Shown piece by piece: positions 26,054-35,096 of a stretch of 37,478 nt of DNA. Within the stretch, counting starts at the first letter, position 1. Every line of letters begins with the position of its first letter. This DNA comes from Lachnospiraceae bacterium. GTDB taxonomy: Bacteria > Bacillota > Clostridia > Lachnospirales > Lachnospiraceae. The stretch is from contig JAFUQM010000028.1 in assembly GCA_017472325.1 (NCBI GenBank), positions 1-37,478 of the forward strand. Reading direction: 5' to 3'. A model generated the notes under the pieces. The model was given only the letters and a program-made list of their open reading frames with translations. It was not told where the DNA came from and ran no database searches. The position numbers were made by a program, and so were the translations under genes.

Positions 26054-28276
26054 TTAAACTTTTTTAATCTGATTTAACTGTGCATTCAAACCAAGAAGCT
26101 GTTCTTTGGTAAATTTCATATCCATCATGCCGCCAGCCAATGTAATCATACGAAGCATTGTAAAGCCGCCCATCATCTGCATCATGTTTTCGTTAATTTC
26201 AAAGCCCATTGCCTGTTTTCCTGCCATGCCACCCATGAGCTGACCAAACAACGCCTGACCTTCTGGACTCTTCATAATATCGCCAATCTTGTCATTTAAG
26301 GAATAGTATCCTTCTGGTGCATCGATATCAAACCAGTTCAGAATTGCGCCTTCCTCTTTCAGACGGTATGCTTCATTGAATGTATCAACTTTACGCACAA
26401 AACTTTCATCACTACATTCACCTGCTACAGCTTTTAAAACTGTTTCTCCAGCATTTGGTACATCAAAGTAGAAGAAGTGTACATCACTTGTTTGTTTACC
26501 AAGGCTTACGCCGTTTGCAAACAATTCAACCTCTGGTTGGTTGGAATAAACAGTTACTTTTGTTGTATCTTCTACACGATCAACATATCTCTTACCACAG
26601 ATGTGTACGAATGGATCATCTGATAACCACGCTTTATATGCATAGAAGGAATCTTTCTTGTACTTACGATCAAATGTTACAAGACCTTTATGATTCTGTC
26701 CATTTTCCCCGCCTTCGTTACGTGCATCAGCACCAAAATCGAACATATTCCATACATGTGTTGCCCACATATATTTTCTAGTAAAGAGCTGTTTGATTAA
26801 TTCTTCGTGATAGTATGCCTGATATTCTTCTGTATAATCACCCTGGAATGGTGCAGAAGAGTGCCAGTTCAGCGCCTCACAACCATATTCACTACATCCA
26901 ATTGGGATCTTCGGGAATGTTGCATGGAAATCATCGAACCACGGACCGTTCATGGATGTATCGCCACCATACCATCCAAAGTAATGATTATATGATACTA
27001 CATCTGGAATCTGAACGTATGGATCATTTTTGTCACACATAGATACACAAGCAATTGTTGTTAATCTTGTAGAGTCCATTTCATGACAAATATCATTTAA
27101 CACGTTGTGGTTATCAAGCAAATCATCATCAGAACCACTAATTGTAATTTCGTTAGAAAGCCCCCAAACTACGATAGACGGATGGTTATAATTCTGAGCC
27201 ACCAATTCTTTCATCTGGGAAATTGTGTTTTCACGTCCTGTTGGCATATGCTTTGAAATATATGGAATTTCTGCCCAAATTACAAGACCTCTTTCATCAC
27301 AAAGATCATAGAAATACTGATCATGCTGATAATGTGCAAGACGGATTGTTGTAGCACCCATTTCACAGATTAAATCAATATCTTCTTCATGGTGTTCTGG
27401 TAATAATGCATTACCAAGTCCCCATCTATCCTGATGACGTGATACACCGCGCAGTGGATACTCTTCTCCATTTAAAATAAATCCGTTATCTGGATCAATC
27501 TCAAATGTACGACATCCAAAGCGTGTAGAAACTGCATCTACAACATCTTCTCCAGCTACTAATGCAACCTCTGCTGTATAAAGATATGGATCTTTTCTGC
27601 CATGCCATAAATGTACGTTTTCAATGTCAATTGTCGCTACTGTATCATCGGATGTGATATTGCCAACTACGTTGCCTTCTGCATCCTTGATTCTGTAAAC
27701 CAATGTCTGGTCATCTTTTTTATTCTTTACATAAACTTCAATCTCAACTTTGGCATTCGCACCTTCAATTGCTGGTGTCACCTTAATACCAGGAGCACCA
27801 TAGTATTCTAAATCAAAGTGTGAATCCGCAACTGCAATAATATTTACATCACGATAGATACCGCCGTAAAATGTAAAGTCAGCCATCTGTGGATATACAG
27901 TTTCATTTGCTGTATTATCAACTGCAACAACAATGAGATTGTTAAAGTCAAGTGCGTCAGTAATATCTACTCTCCATGTTGAGTATCCGCCATCATGGTG
28001 TGCAAGATTTTTACCATTTACATAAACATCTGCGGAAGAATTAGCACCGCGAAGTTCCAAATAATATTTATCAGCTTCTGGTAAAGAAGACTTGTTCAAT
28101 TCTTTGGCATAGTAACAAGTACCACGGTAAAAATCATTGTCACCATCCTGACCATCGATTGCATTCCATGAGTGTGGAATATTTACCCAATCCCATCTTG
28201 TTGGCATCGTTTCAGGTACTGCGTCAGCATTTTTTGTAAATGCCCATTTTTTGTTAAAATTAATTATGTGTCTCAT
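26054..28276 (-). CDS. GH2 beta-glycosidase, probable beta-glucuronidase
   Basis: A 740-residue family GH2 enzyme: sugar-binding jelly roll (about 1-170), immunoglobulin-like domain (170-260), TIM barrel (260-550). The acid/base is Glu376 in WGLSNEI and the nucleophile Glu463 in GCSEYGCEA. NHKG (528-531) matches the N-x-K signature that recognises glucuronate in GH2 glucuronidases, although NHK or NDK also occurs in beta-galactosidases. The last 95 residues form an unusual Met-rich helical tail. No signal peptide. ATG 28276 (AAGGA 9 bases upstream) is preferred over 28306. It follows the GPH symporter, so it likely cleaves imported glucuronides. Confidence 0.82.
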   Translation of the reverse strand: MRHIINFNKKWAFTKNADAVPETMPTRWDWVNIPHSWNAIDGQDGDNDFYRGTCYYAKELNKSSLPEADKYYLELRGANSSADVYVNGKNLAHHDGGYSTWRVDITDALDFNNLIVVAVDNTANETVYPQMADFTFYGGIYRDVNIIAVADSHFDLEYYGAPGIKVTPAIEGANAKVEIEVYVKNKKDDQTLVYRIKDAEGNVVGNITSDDTVATIDIENVHLWHGRKDPYLYTAEVALVAGEDVVDAVSTRFGCRTFEIDPDNGFILNGEEYPLRGVSRHQDRWGLGNALLPEHHEEDIDLICEMGATTIRLAHYQHDQYFYDLCDERGLVIWAEIPYISKHMPTGRENTISQMKELVAQNYNHPSIVVWGLSNEITISGSDDDLLDNHNVLNDICHEMDSTRLTTIACVSMCDKNDPYVQIPDVVSYNHYFGWYGGDTSMNGPWFDDFHATFPKIPIGCSEYGCEALNWHSSAPFQGDYTEEYQAYYHEELIKQLFTRKYMWATHVWNMFDFGADARNEGGENGQNHKGLVTFDRKYKKDSFYAYKAWLSDDPFVHICGKRYVDRVEDTTKVTVYSNQPEVELFANGVSLGKQTSDVHFFYFDVPNAGETVLKAVAGECSDESFVRKVDTFNEAYRLKEEGAILNWFDIDAPEGYYSLNDKIGDIMKSPEGQALFGQLMGGMAGKQAMGFEINENMMQMMGGFTMLRMITLAGGMMDMKFTKEQLLGLNAQLNQIKKV

Positions 28277-28342
28277 TGGAATCATTCCTTTCTTTAATTT
28301 ATACACTATACATATTAGAAATTGTCGTTGTTATCTAAAATG

Positions 28343-28364
28343 GGGTCTCTCACTTGAAAGACCC
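28343..28364 (-). terminator. Small hairpin between transporter and GH2
   Basis: GGGTCT pairs with AGACCC around a 10-base loop that adds two more pairs, 20 bases past the transporter stop. The tail is only partly T-rich, so it may weaken rather than stop transcription into GH2. Confidence 0.4.
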
Positions 28365-28383
28365 TATTTGTATTATACTCTAC

Positions 28384-29802
28384 TTATTCTCCGTGTTTCT
28401 TTTTTAATGCTTCTACGTTTGCATCAACCTGTTTCTTGTGTAATGGATACCAGAACCAAAGTACGGCTGCCAATAAACCAAATCCAAGTGCTGGAATTAA
28501 AGTAGAAATATTGAAGATACCAGCCAATACTTCTGTTGACTGCACCTGACCTGCTGCTGCTGCTTCAGAATTATATCCAATTGCTGTCAATAACCATCCT
28601 GAAAGACCTGCTGCCAAAGCCTGACCCAGTTTACGTGCGAAGGAGTACATAGCATAAACAGAACCATCTTCACGAATACCATTCTTTAATTCTGAATAGT
28701 CAATAACGTCAGTAATGAGTGCCCATGATACCATAGAGAATACACCAAGTCCTAACCAGCAAAGCATCTGCAGTCCACAGTATACCCATACGTTTGCAGG
28801 ACGGATAACCCAGATAATAACCATGACACCTGCTGCAAAGATATTAGAAACAACAGAAACTTCTGCTTTACCAAATTTCTTCGCCAAAGGTTTTGCAAAA
28901 ATTGCTGCTAAAATCATACCAACCATCATTAACATTGTAGAAGCTGACTGTGCTGCTGCGCTGTTATAATAATCAGGATAGATGTAAGCTGCCATGTTCT
29001 GCATTGTAAGCTGAGCTAATAACATAACAATAGAAGCAACGATAATAGAAATTAATGCACGGTTAGTAAATGCGCTTTTTATCATCTGACCAACAGAAGG
29101 TGCTTTTTCTCCAGAACTCTCAACAACAACTCGTTCTGTAATTAACTTGTAGCATAATAAGTAACATAAAATAGCTAATATTGAGAAAATACCAGCAGCT
29201 AAAGTAACTTTTGAACCAATCAATGTTTCCTTAATTACTCCACCACCTACATCAACCTTCTCATAAGCAATCAAAGGGAGTAAAATACCAATTACCATAC
29301 CTGCTAACATACCGCCCATTGTACGGAATGTTGATAAGGACTGACGGTCACCAGGATCTGCTGAAACCGCTGAAGCCATAGAACCATAAGGAATATTAAT
29401 ACCTGTGTAACAGAATGAACCCCATAAAATATAAGTAATCGCCAGATAAGCAATCTTTACACCAGTAGGTAAATGTGCCAAACCACTCTGATACATCAAG
29501 AAGGATGCAATTGCTACCGGTACGCACATACGTAAAATCCACGGTTTAAATTTACCATTAGGAGTAACCTTACTTCGGTCACAAATACGCCCCATTGTTA
29601 CGTCTGTTACAGCATCCACAAAACGAGCCAACATCATAATTGTACCAATGACAGCAGCAGAAACGCCCATTACATCAGTATAGAATTTGGATAAAATCAT
29701 TGTGGAAAGGATAAAGGTAAAGTCGTTACCAAAATCACCGAACAGATACCCCATTTTATCCCGCATGCCAAAAGGTCTTACTGCTTTTGTGTTTTTGCTC
29801 AT
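28384..29802 (-). CDS. GPH family glycoside/hexuronide:cation symporter
   Basis: A 472-residue twelve-helix carrier of the glycoside-pentoside-hexuronide family within the MFS (MelB/UidB/XynB type). Typical parts are DKMGYLFGDFGNDFTF at the start, RFVDAVTDVTMGRICDRS (family Asp signature in helix 2), and WGSFCYTGINIPYGSMASAVS. It imports sugar conjugates with Na+ or H+. Its position between uxaC and two glycosidases points to glucuronides. ATG 29802 with GGAGGG 8 bases upstream is the start; ATG 29847 has no site. Confidence 0.88.
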   Translation of the reverse strand: MSKNTKAVRPFGMRDKMGYLFGDFGNDFTFILSTMILSKFYTDVMGVSAAVIGTIMMLARFVDAVTDVTMGRICDRSKVTPNGKFKPWILRMCVPVAIASFLMYQSGLAHLPTGVKIAYLAITYILWGSFCYTGINIPYGSMASAVSADPGDRQSLSTFRTMGGMLAGMVIGILLPLIAYEKVDVGGGVIKETLIGSKVTLAAGIFSILAILCYLLCYKLITERVVVESSGEKAPSVGQMIKSAFTNRALISIIVASIVMLLAQLTMQNMAAYIYPDYYNSAAAQSASTMLMMVGMILAAIFAKPLAKKFGKAEVSVVSNIFAAGVMVIIWVIRPANVWVYCGLQMLCWLGLGVFSMVSWALITDVIDYSELKNGIREDGSVYAMYSFARKLGQALAAGLSGWLLTAIGYNSEAAAAGQVQSTEVLAGIFNISTLIPALGFGLLAAVLWFWYPLHKKQVDANVEALKKKHGE

Positions 29803-29998
29803 AATTTTTCCCTCCAATATCTTATAATTCAAAACAGATATACCCAATCTGCTTTATAGTATCTCTATTTTATTATTTTATACATAATCTAGTGAGGATT
29901 TTTTTTGTTATTTATAGTATAATTTTTGCTATAACTTATTATACCCTAAAAATTGTAAGATTTTACTAGCCGTAATAACTGAAATATTGTATCAGAAA

Positions 29999-30037
29999 AC
30001 CAAACGCTGACACGTTTCACAAGCAGTCTTATTGGAC
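29999..30037 (-). repeat. 39-bp palindromic repeat, copy 3
   Basis: Minus-strand copy, GTCCAATAAGAC...CAGCGTTTGGT, the most diverged of the four. It follows the hairpin behind uxaC with a 6-base gap, in the direction of uxaC transcription. Confidence 0.8.
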
Positions 30038-30043
30038 CAAAAT

Positions 30044-30075
30044 AGGGAGCGACACGCTAATATACGTCGCTCCCT
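30044..30075 (-). terminator. Hairpin downstream of uxaC
   Basis: AGGGAGCGAC pairs perfectly with GTCGCTCCCT around a 12-base loop, 30 bases past the uxaC stop. On the minus strand ATTTTG follows. It probably ends the uxu-kdg-uxaC transcript. Confidence 0.6.
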
Positions 30076-30104
30076 TTGTTCTTATAGCAAGCTATATCTT
30101 ATAC

Positions 30105-31511
30105 TTATACTTCAAATCCAAAATATCGTACTGTATTGTTATAAGAAATGCCCTTTACAATTTTCTCTAGAACACGATAGTCTGCTGGATACTCTCCATT
30201 TTCAACCCAGCCCCCAATGAGTTCACACATAATTCTACGGAAATACTCATGTCTTGTATAAGATAAAAAGCTTCTAGAATCCGTTAACATTCCTATAAAG
30301 TTACCAAGTAGTCCAAGACTTGCAAGACTTGTCATCTGCTCCTGCATACCTGGTTTGTGATCATTAAACCACCATGCACTTCCTTGCTGGATTTTGCCAA
30401 CTGCAGACGCATTCTGGAAGCATCCAATAATGGTTCCGATTGCTGCGTTGTCAATTGGATTCAGCGAATACACAATTGTCTTAGGCAGTTCGTCTGTTTC
30501 ATCTAATGCATTTAAGAAATCTGCCAACTGTGCAGAAGGTGCATAGTTACTAATACAATCAATACCTGCATCTGGACCTAGTTTACCAAATACTCTTCTG
30601 CTGTTATCTCTTTTTACACCGTAGTGAAGCTGCATTACCCAACCACGTTTATGATATTCTTTACCCATTGCAACTAAGAAAGCTGTTTTAAACTGTGCTT
30701 CTTCTAACTCTGTTGGCATTTCTCCTAATAGACGTTTGGCAAATACTTTTTCTACTTCATCTACAGAAGCTGGTGCATGCATGACATATGCAAGACCATG
30801 ATCTGATACTGTACATCCCATAGATGCAAAAAATTCAATTCTCTTCTGTAATGCTTCTACCAGACTTGCAAAGCTGTCAATCTTCACACCACTTACTTCA
30901 CTTAATTTCTTCAGATACTCAAGATAATCTGGCTTTTCCAGATACATTGCTTTGTCAGGTCTCCATGCCGGTAATACTTGTACTTCAAAACTTTCATCCT
31001 CAGCAATTTTTTTATGCCACTCAAGTGAATCTACTGGATCATCTGTCGTGCATAAAAGCGTTACATTAGACTGACGTATTAAGTTTCTTGCCGTCATAGA
31101 ATCCTGTGCCAGTCTCTCATTGCAAAGATTCCATACTTCTTCTGCTGTTTCACCATTTAAGCAACCTTCATAACCAAAGTAACGTTTGAGTTCCAAATGG
31201 CTCCAGTGATACAGTGGATTTCCGATTGCCATTTCAAGTGTTTCTGCCCATTTCTGGAACTTTTCTCTGTCTGTGGCATCCCCTGTAATATATCTTTCTT
31301 CTACGCCATTAGAACGCATCTGGCGCCATTTATAATGATCAGCTCCAAGCCACACCTGTGTAATATTCTCAAACTTTCTATCTTCATAGATTTCCTGCGG
31401 ATTGATGTGACAATGATAATCTATAATTGGCATCACTTCCGCATATTCATGATATAATTTCTGCGCTGTTTCTGTTGAAAGCAAAAAATCTTCATCCATA
31501 AATGGTTTCAT
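30105..31511 (-). CDS. uxaC: Glucuronate isomerase
   Basis: Converts D-glucuronate to D-fructuronate (and galacturonate to tagaturonate), the first step inside the cell. It is an amidohydrolase-like barrel of 468 residues, the normal length. The metal motif DYHCHINP is near residue 31, with HWSHLELKRYFG and TTDDPVDSLEWH further on. The tail has YTRHEYFRRIMCELIGGW. Start ATG 31511 behind AAGGAGAG. It follows kdgK in the same direction across a hairpin-rich gap. Confidence 0.95.
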   Translation of the reverse strand: MKPFMDEDFLLSTETAQKLYHEYAEVMPIIDYHCHINPQEIYEDRKFENITQVWLGADHYKWRQMRSNGVEERYITGDATDREKFQKWAETLEMAIGNPLYHWSHLELKRYFGYEGCLNGETAEEVWNLCNERLAQDSMTARNLIRQSNVTLLCTTDDPVDSLEWHKKIAEDESFEVQVLPAWRPDKAMYLEKPDYLEYLKKLSEVSGVKIDSFASLVEALQKRIEFFASMGCTVSDHGLAYVMHAPASVDEVEKVFAKRLLGEMPTELEEAQFKTAFLVAMGKEYHKRGWVMQLHYGVKRDNSRRVFGKLGPDAGIDCISNYAPSAQLADFLNALDETDELPKTIVYSLNPIDNAAIGTIIGCFQNASAVGKIQQGSAWWFNDHKPGMQEQMTSLASLGLLGNFIGMLTDSRSFLSYTRHEYFRRIMCELIGGWVENGEYPADYRVLEKIVKGISYNNTVRYFGFEV

Positions 31512-31542
31512 GGCTTACTCTCCTTCTTTTATTTAGAAAACA

Positions 31543-31569
31543 GAAGAATGTCTCAACGAGACATTCTTC
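31543..31569 (-). terminator. Hairpin upstream of uxaC
   Basis: A perfect 12-bp stem, GAAGAATGTCTC with GAGACATTCTTC, around a 3-base loop, followed on the minus strand by TGTTTTCT. It looks like an attenuator or partial terminator between kdgK and uxaC. A second, larger imperfect hairpin (31571-31630, GCGCTAAG with CTTAGCGC, inner GGCAAC with GTTGCC) overlaps the kdgK stop codon. Confidence 0.6.
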
Positions 31570-31623
31570 CGCGCTAAGCTTAGATGTTCTTCGGCAACGT
31601 ATTCTGTTGCCTTAGAATATCTC

Positions 31624-32649
31624 TTAGCGCTGTACGCGTCCGGAACCGTCTCCACCCGCCAGTTTTGCAACTTCATCCATTGTTACCATGTTATAGTCGC
31701 CTTCAATAGAATGTTTGAGACAGGACGCAGCAACTGCGAATTCGATAATACCTTGTGCATCATATCCACTTAAAGATGCTGCAATAAGACCGCCGCCAAA
31801 GCTGTCACCACCGCCTACACGGTCAACAATGTGCATTTTATACTTTTTACTAAAGTAATAATCATTACCATCATACAGCATTGCAGACCAGTTATTATCA
31901 TTAGCAGAAATAGATTCTCTGAGTGTAATTGCAACTTTCTCAAAACCAAATCTATCCGCAAGCTGTTTTGCAACATCTTTGTAGCCTTCGTGGTTTACTT
32001 CTCCGGCTGTTACGTCAGTGTTAGCTGCATGAATACCAAATACGTCTGCCGCATCTTCCTCATTGGCAATGCAGACATCTACATATTGGCAAATCTCACC
32101 CATAACCTGTCCTGCTTTTTCTTTGCTCCACAATTTATTACGATAATTTAAATCACAAGAAATTTTTACGCCTGCTTCTTTTGCTGCTTTACAAGCTTCT
32201 AAACAGAGCGCTGCCACATTATCATTGAGTGCTGGTGTAATACCTGTAAAGTGAAACCAATCTACTCCATCAAATATTTCTTTCCAGTTAAAATCTTCAC
32301 TTGTAGCTGTATAAATAGAAGAGCCTGCTCTATCATAAATGACTTTGGAAGGTCTCTGGGAAGCACCTTTTTCAAGATAGTAAATACCTACTCTGTCTCC
32401 GCCTCTGGCAACCTTAGATACATCTACACCAAATTTTCTAAGGGAATTAATTGCCGCCTGCCCAATTTCATGTGTTGGAAGCTTAGATACAAATGCAGAA
32501 TCAAAACCATAGTTCGCAAGAGAAACTGCCACGTTTGCTTCTCCCCCACCAAATGTAGCACCGAATGTATCTACCTGAACAAAACGATAATATCCTTCTG
32601 GCGCAAGTCTTAACATCAATTCACCAAATGTAACTACTTTACCTTTCAT
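31624..32649 (-). CDS. kdgK: 2-keto-3-deoxygluconate kinase (PfkB family)
   Basis: Phosphorylates KDG to KDPG. PfkB signature 1 is GGGEANVAVSLANYG, and signature 2 is DRVGGGDSFGGGLIAA with the catalytic Asp. Length 341 residues fits the family. ATG 32649 is placed 5 bases after GGAGG; an in-frame ATG at 32694 falls inside the upstream palindrome and lacks a site. It sits between kdgA and uxaC, which fixes the substrate class with good confidence. Confidence 0.9.
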   Translation of the reverse strand: MKGKVVTFGELMLRLAPEGYYRFVQVDTFGATFGGGEANVAVSLANYGFDSAFVSKLPTHEIGQAAINSLRKFGVDVSKVARGGDRVGIYYLEKGASQRPSKVIYDRAGSSIYTATSEDFNWKEIFDGVDWFHFTGITPALNDNVAALCLEACKAAKEAGVKISCDLNYRNKLWSKEKAGQVMGEICQYVDVCIANEEDAADVFGIHAANTDVTAGEVNHEGYKDVAKQLADRFGFEKVAITLRESISANDNNWSAMLYDGNDYYFSKKYKMHIVDRVGGGDSFGGGLIAASLSGYDAQGIIEFAVAASCLKHSIEGDYNMVTMDEVAKLAGGDGSGRVQR

Positions 32650-32677
32650 GTTTACCTCCATTTGTTCGCAATTTTCA

Positions 32678-32697
32678 AGTTTGTGTGAACACAAACT
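32678..32697. promoter_or_regulatory. Palindrome between kdgA and kdgK
   Basis: AGTTTGTG and CACAAACT flank four central bases: a symmetric site or small hairpin about 30 bases before the kdgK start. Another hairpin, AGTGAAA with TTTCACT (32702-32723), touches the kdgA stop. Either an operator or intercistronic RNA structures. Confidence 0.45.
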
Positions 32698-32723
32698 GGT
32701 AAGTGAAACATTTATTTTTCACT

Positions 32724-33362
32724 TTAACCTCTGCTTTCTTTTACAATTTCTACTGCTTCTTTTGTCAGTTCTTTAATCTTCTCAAAATCGCCTGCTTTCA
32801 CCAGGTCATCTTTTACCATCCAACTACCACCACATGCAAGAATGCGGTCATATGCCAGATAATCTCGAACATTTTTAGCATTGATACCACCTGTTGGCAT
32901 AAATTTAACGCCTACATATGGAGCAGCAAGTGCTTTAATCATTGTCAGTCCACCTGCTGGTTCTGCTGGGAAAAACTTAACAACTTCAAGTCCATTCTCA
33001 AGTGCCTGCTCAATATCACTTGCATTTGCACAGCCAGGAGTAATCGGAATACCTTTTTCTACACAATATTTAACAACTCTTGGATTCAGTCCTGGACTTA
33101 CAATAAATTTAGCACCTGCTGCTACTGCACGGTCTACCTGCTCTGTTGTCAAAACTGTCCCTGCGCCTACAAGCATCTCTGGAAATTTCTCTGACATCAC
33201 GCGGATAGCCTCTTCTGCTGCTTCTGTACGGAATGTTACTTCTGCGCAAGGAAGTCCACCTTCACACAAGGCTTTCCCAAGCGGCTCTGCATCTTTGATA
33301 TCATTTAATACAACAACAGGAACGATACCGATTTTTTGAATTTTCTCTAATACCTCATGCAT
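32724..33362 (-). CDS. KDPG/KHG aldolase
   Basis: Splits 2-keto-3-deoxy-6-phosphogluconate into pyruvate and glyceraldehyde-3-phosphate. GIVPVVVLND opens the barrel, with CAEVTFRT (catalytic Glu), VGAGTVLT, FIVSPGLNP, and the Schiff-base Lys in VVKFFPAEPAGG. Length 212 residues is normal (eda/kdgA type). ATG 33362 follows GAGGATAAG. It lies between uxuB and kdgK; the gap to uxuB holds a hairpin and repeat copy 4. Confidence 0.93.
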   Translation of the reverse strand: MHEVLEKIQKIGIVPVVVLNDIKDAEPLGKALCEGGLPCAEVTFRTEAAEEAIRVMSEKFPEMLVGAGTVLTTEQVDRAVAAGAKFIVSPGLNPRVVKYCVEKGIPITPGCANASDIEQALENGLEVVKFFPAEPAGGLTMIKALAAPYVGVKFMPTGGINAKNVRDYLAYDRILACGGSWMVKDDLVKAGDFEKIKELTKEAVEIVKESRG

Positions 33363-33397
33363 TATCTTATCCTCTCAATCTGCAATTTTGTCTAAAA

Positions 33398-33436
33398 ACC
33401 AAACGCCGGCACGTTTTACAGGCCGTCTTATTGGAC
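33398..33436 (-). repeat. 39-bp palindromic repeat, copy 4
   Basis: Minus-strand copy (GTCCAATAAGACGGCC...GTGCCGGCGTTTGGT), followed by TTTTTAG. It lies 9 bases after the hairpin at about 33446-33472, in the direction of uxuB transcription, and just before kdgA. Confidence 0.85.
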
Positions 33437-33445
33437 TTAGAAAGT

Positions 33446-33472
33446 CTTAGTCTGCGCTCTATGCAGACTTAG
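33446..33472 (-). terminator. Hairpin downstream of uxuB
   Basis: AGTCTGC pairs with GCAGACT, extended by CTTAG against CTAAG with one mismatch, 10 bases past the uxuB stop codon. No strong T-tract directly follows, so some read-through into kdgA is expected. Confidence 0.45.
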
Positions 33473-33481
33473 ATTCTCTTT

Positions 33482-35095
33482 TTAGTTTACATATTTTTTT
33501 AAGGTCTCGCGTACAGCTCCAACACCTGCTGTCAATTCGCGGAAGTAACCGCATACACGCTCTGCCAAGCCCATCTCATATAAATCCACACCAAAAATAG
33601 CTTTATCAGAAAGAACTGGTTTTAATGCTGCTTCCACATCATTATCTTCACCGAGCTTAATACCTGCAACATGTGGGCACACTGTATCCAACAATGGGTC
33701 TGGACTTAATTCAAACGCATTACCATTGTCATCTACCGCCATAAGGTAACGTAACCATCCGGCAAATACAAGTGGAATTAATTTTAAATCTGCTACATCT
33801 AATTCTGCAAACGCATGGTATGCTTTAATTGTCTCACCAAATCGAATCGCTAACTTCTGTGAAGTATCTGTTGCAATTCGTTGTGGCGTATCTGGCATAA
33901 ATGGATTTGGAATACGTACATTTAATACTGTATCAATAAACTGTTTTGGATCGAGAATACCAGGATTTACAACTACCGGAAGTCCTTCTTCATATCCAAT
34001 CACTTCTACCATCTTACGAAGCTGTTCATCTTTCATCTCTTCCGAAATCTTATCATAACCAAGCAGACATCCATAAACAGCTAATGTTGTATGAAGAGGA
34101 TTTAAGCATGTACATACTTTCATCTTCTCTACTTTGTCTACTGTCTCACGCTCTGTAAACATCAGACCGCCTTTTTCCAGTTCTGGTCTTCCGTTCGGGA
34201 ACGCATCTTCTATTACAAGATATTCGCATTCTTCTGCGTTTACAAATGGAGCAACATATGTGTTCTTGGATGTAATCACTGGCTCTAAATCTTCTACACC
34301 ATCATTTTTCAGAATTTCTTCTACAGAAGCATCAGGACGTGGCGTAATCTTATCAATCATTGTCCACGGGAAGGATACTTTATTTTTATCGTTAATATAT
34401 GCAACAAAGTCTGCTTCTACAAGCTCGTTTTTATTCCATTCTTCTGCGAATGTATTCACTGCTGCATACAGTTTATCACCATTGTGTGAACAATTATCCA
34501 TGCTGACCATCGCAATTGGTTTTGCACCCGCTTTAAAACGTGTGTATAACAGGGATACTACTTTACCAATATAGCTTGCTGGTTTTGCTGGACCTGTACT
34601 AAAATCTGCTTCTACTGCTGGAAGAAGTTCACCTTTTCCGTTTACAAGACTGTAACCTTTTTCTGTAATTGTAAAAGTTGCCATCTGTAAAGAATCTTTT
34701 TCAAAAATTTCCCGTAATCTGGAAAATTCTTTATCGTCTTCTGAATCTAAAATACAAGATTCCATAATACTTCCTACGATTGTTTTCTCAATATTACCGT
34801 CTGCCTTTAACGTTACGAGCAAGGTATAATCATCATGTGGACGATACATTTTTTCAATAATCTCATAGTCAAAGCCTTCTGCTACAACCAGACCTCTGTC
34901 TAATGTTCCTGCATTCAACATATTCTGCACTACATTAGCTTGGAAAGCACGGAAAATGTTACCTGCCCCAAAGTGAATCCAGAAAGGATTCTCTTTGGTT
35001 GCTGCTGCAACTGCATCTCTATCATATTCTGGAAGGTGATATCCTTTGCCTTCCCACATTTCTTTATTCTGAAGTTCTGCATGACTTAATTTCAT
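33482..35095 (-). CDS. uxuB: Fructuronate reductase / mannitol dehydrogenase family
   Basis: Reduces D-fructuronate to D-mannonate with NADH. It is a polyol-specific long-chain dehydrogenase of 537 residues. The nucleotide-binding start is WIHFGAGNIFRAFQANV, and the K-x5-N-x2-H active-site motif is seen in KVCTCLNPLHTTLA. ATG 35095 (GGAG 9 bases upstream) begins one base after the uxuA stop, so the two are tightly coupled; ATG 35134 would lie inside uxuA. The pairing with UxuA fixes the function with good confidence, although the family also holds tagaturonate and mannitol enzymes. Confidence 0.9.
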   Translation of the reverse strand: MKLSHAELQNKEMWEGKGYHLPEYDRDAVAAATKENPFWIHFGAGNIFRAFQANVVQNMLNAGTLDRGLVVAEGFDYEIIEKMYRPHDDYTLLVTLKADGNIEKTIVGSIMESCILDSEDDKEFSRLREIFEKDSLQMATFTITEKGYSLVNGKGELLPAVEADFSTGPAKPASYIGKVVSLLYTRFKAGAKPIAMVSMDNCSHNGDKLYAAVNTFAEEWNKNELVEADFVAYINDKNKVSFPWTMIDKITPRPDASVEEILKNDGVEDLEPVITSKNTYVAPFVNAEECEYLVIEDAFPNGRPELEKGGLMFTERETVDKVEKMKVCTCLNPLHTTLAVYGCLLGYDKISEEMKDEQLRKMVEVIGYEEGLPVVVNPGILDPKQFIDTVLNVRIPNPFMPDTPQRIATDTSQKLAIRFGETIKAYHAFAELDVADLKLIPLVFAGWLRYLMAVDDNGNAFELSPDPLLDTVCPHVAGIKLGEDNDVEAALKPVLSDKAIFGVDLYEMGLAERVCGYFRELTAGVGAVRETLKKYVN

Positions 35096-35096
35096 A

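Larger units (their letters stand above)
29803..30104. other. Intergenic region between uxaC and GPH symporter
   Basis: No gene is seen. From the uxaC side it holds the hairpin 30044-30075, repeat copy 3 (29999-30037), then CCTAAAAATTGTAAGAT at 29945-29961, which differs by one base from a sequence upstream of the first AraC gene. Several TATAAT-like boxes without good -35 boxes follow on the minus strand, suggesting an activator-dependent promoter for symporter-GH2-GH79. Confidence 0.5.

Noticed and set aside
26380..26781. 133-residue open frame antisense to GH2
   Set aside because: Composition is random-like (many His, Gln, Leu), there is no ribosome site, and the GH2 frame on the other strand is well supported.
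32703..33339. Two long open frames antisense to the aldolase
   Set aside because: The aldolase frame has all catalytic residues; the antisense frames show no family features.
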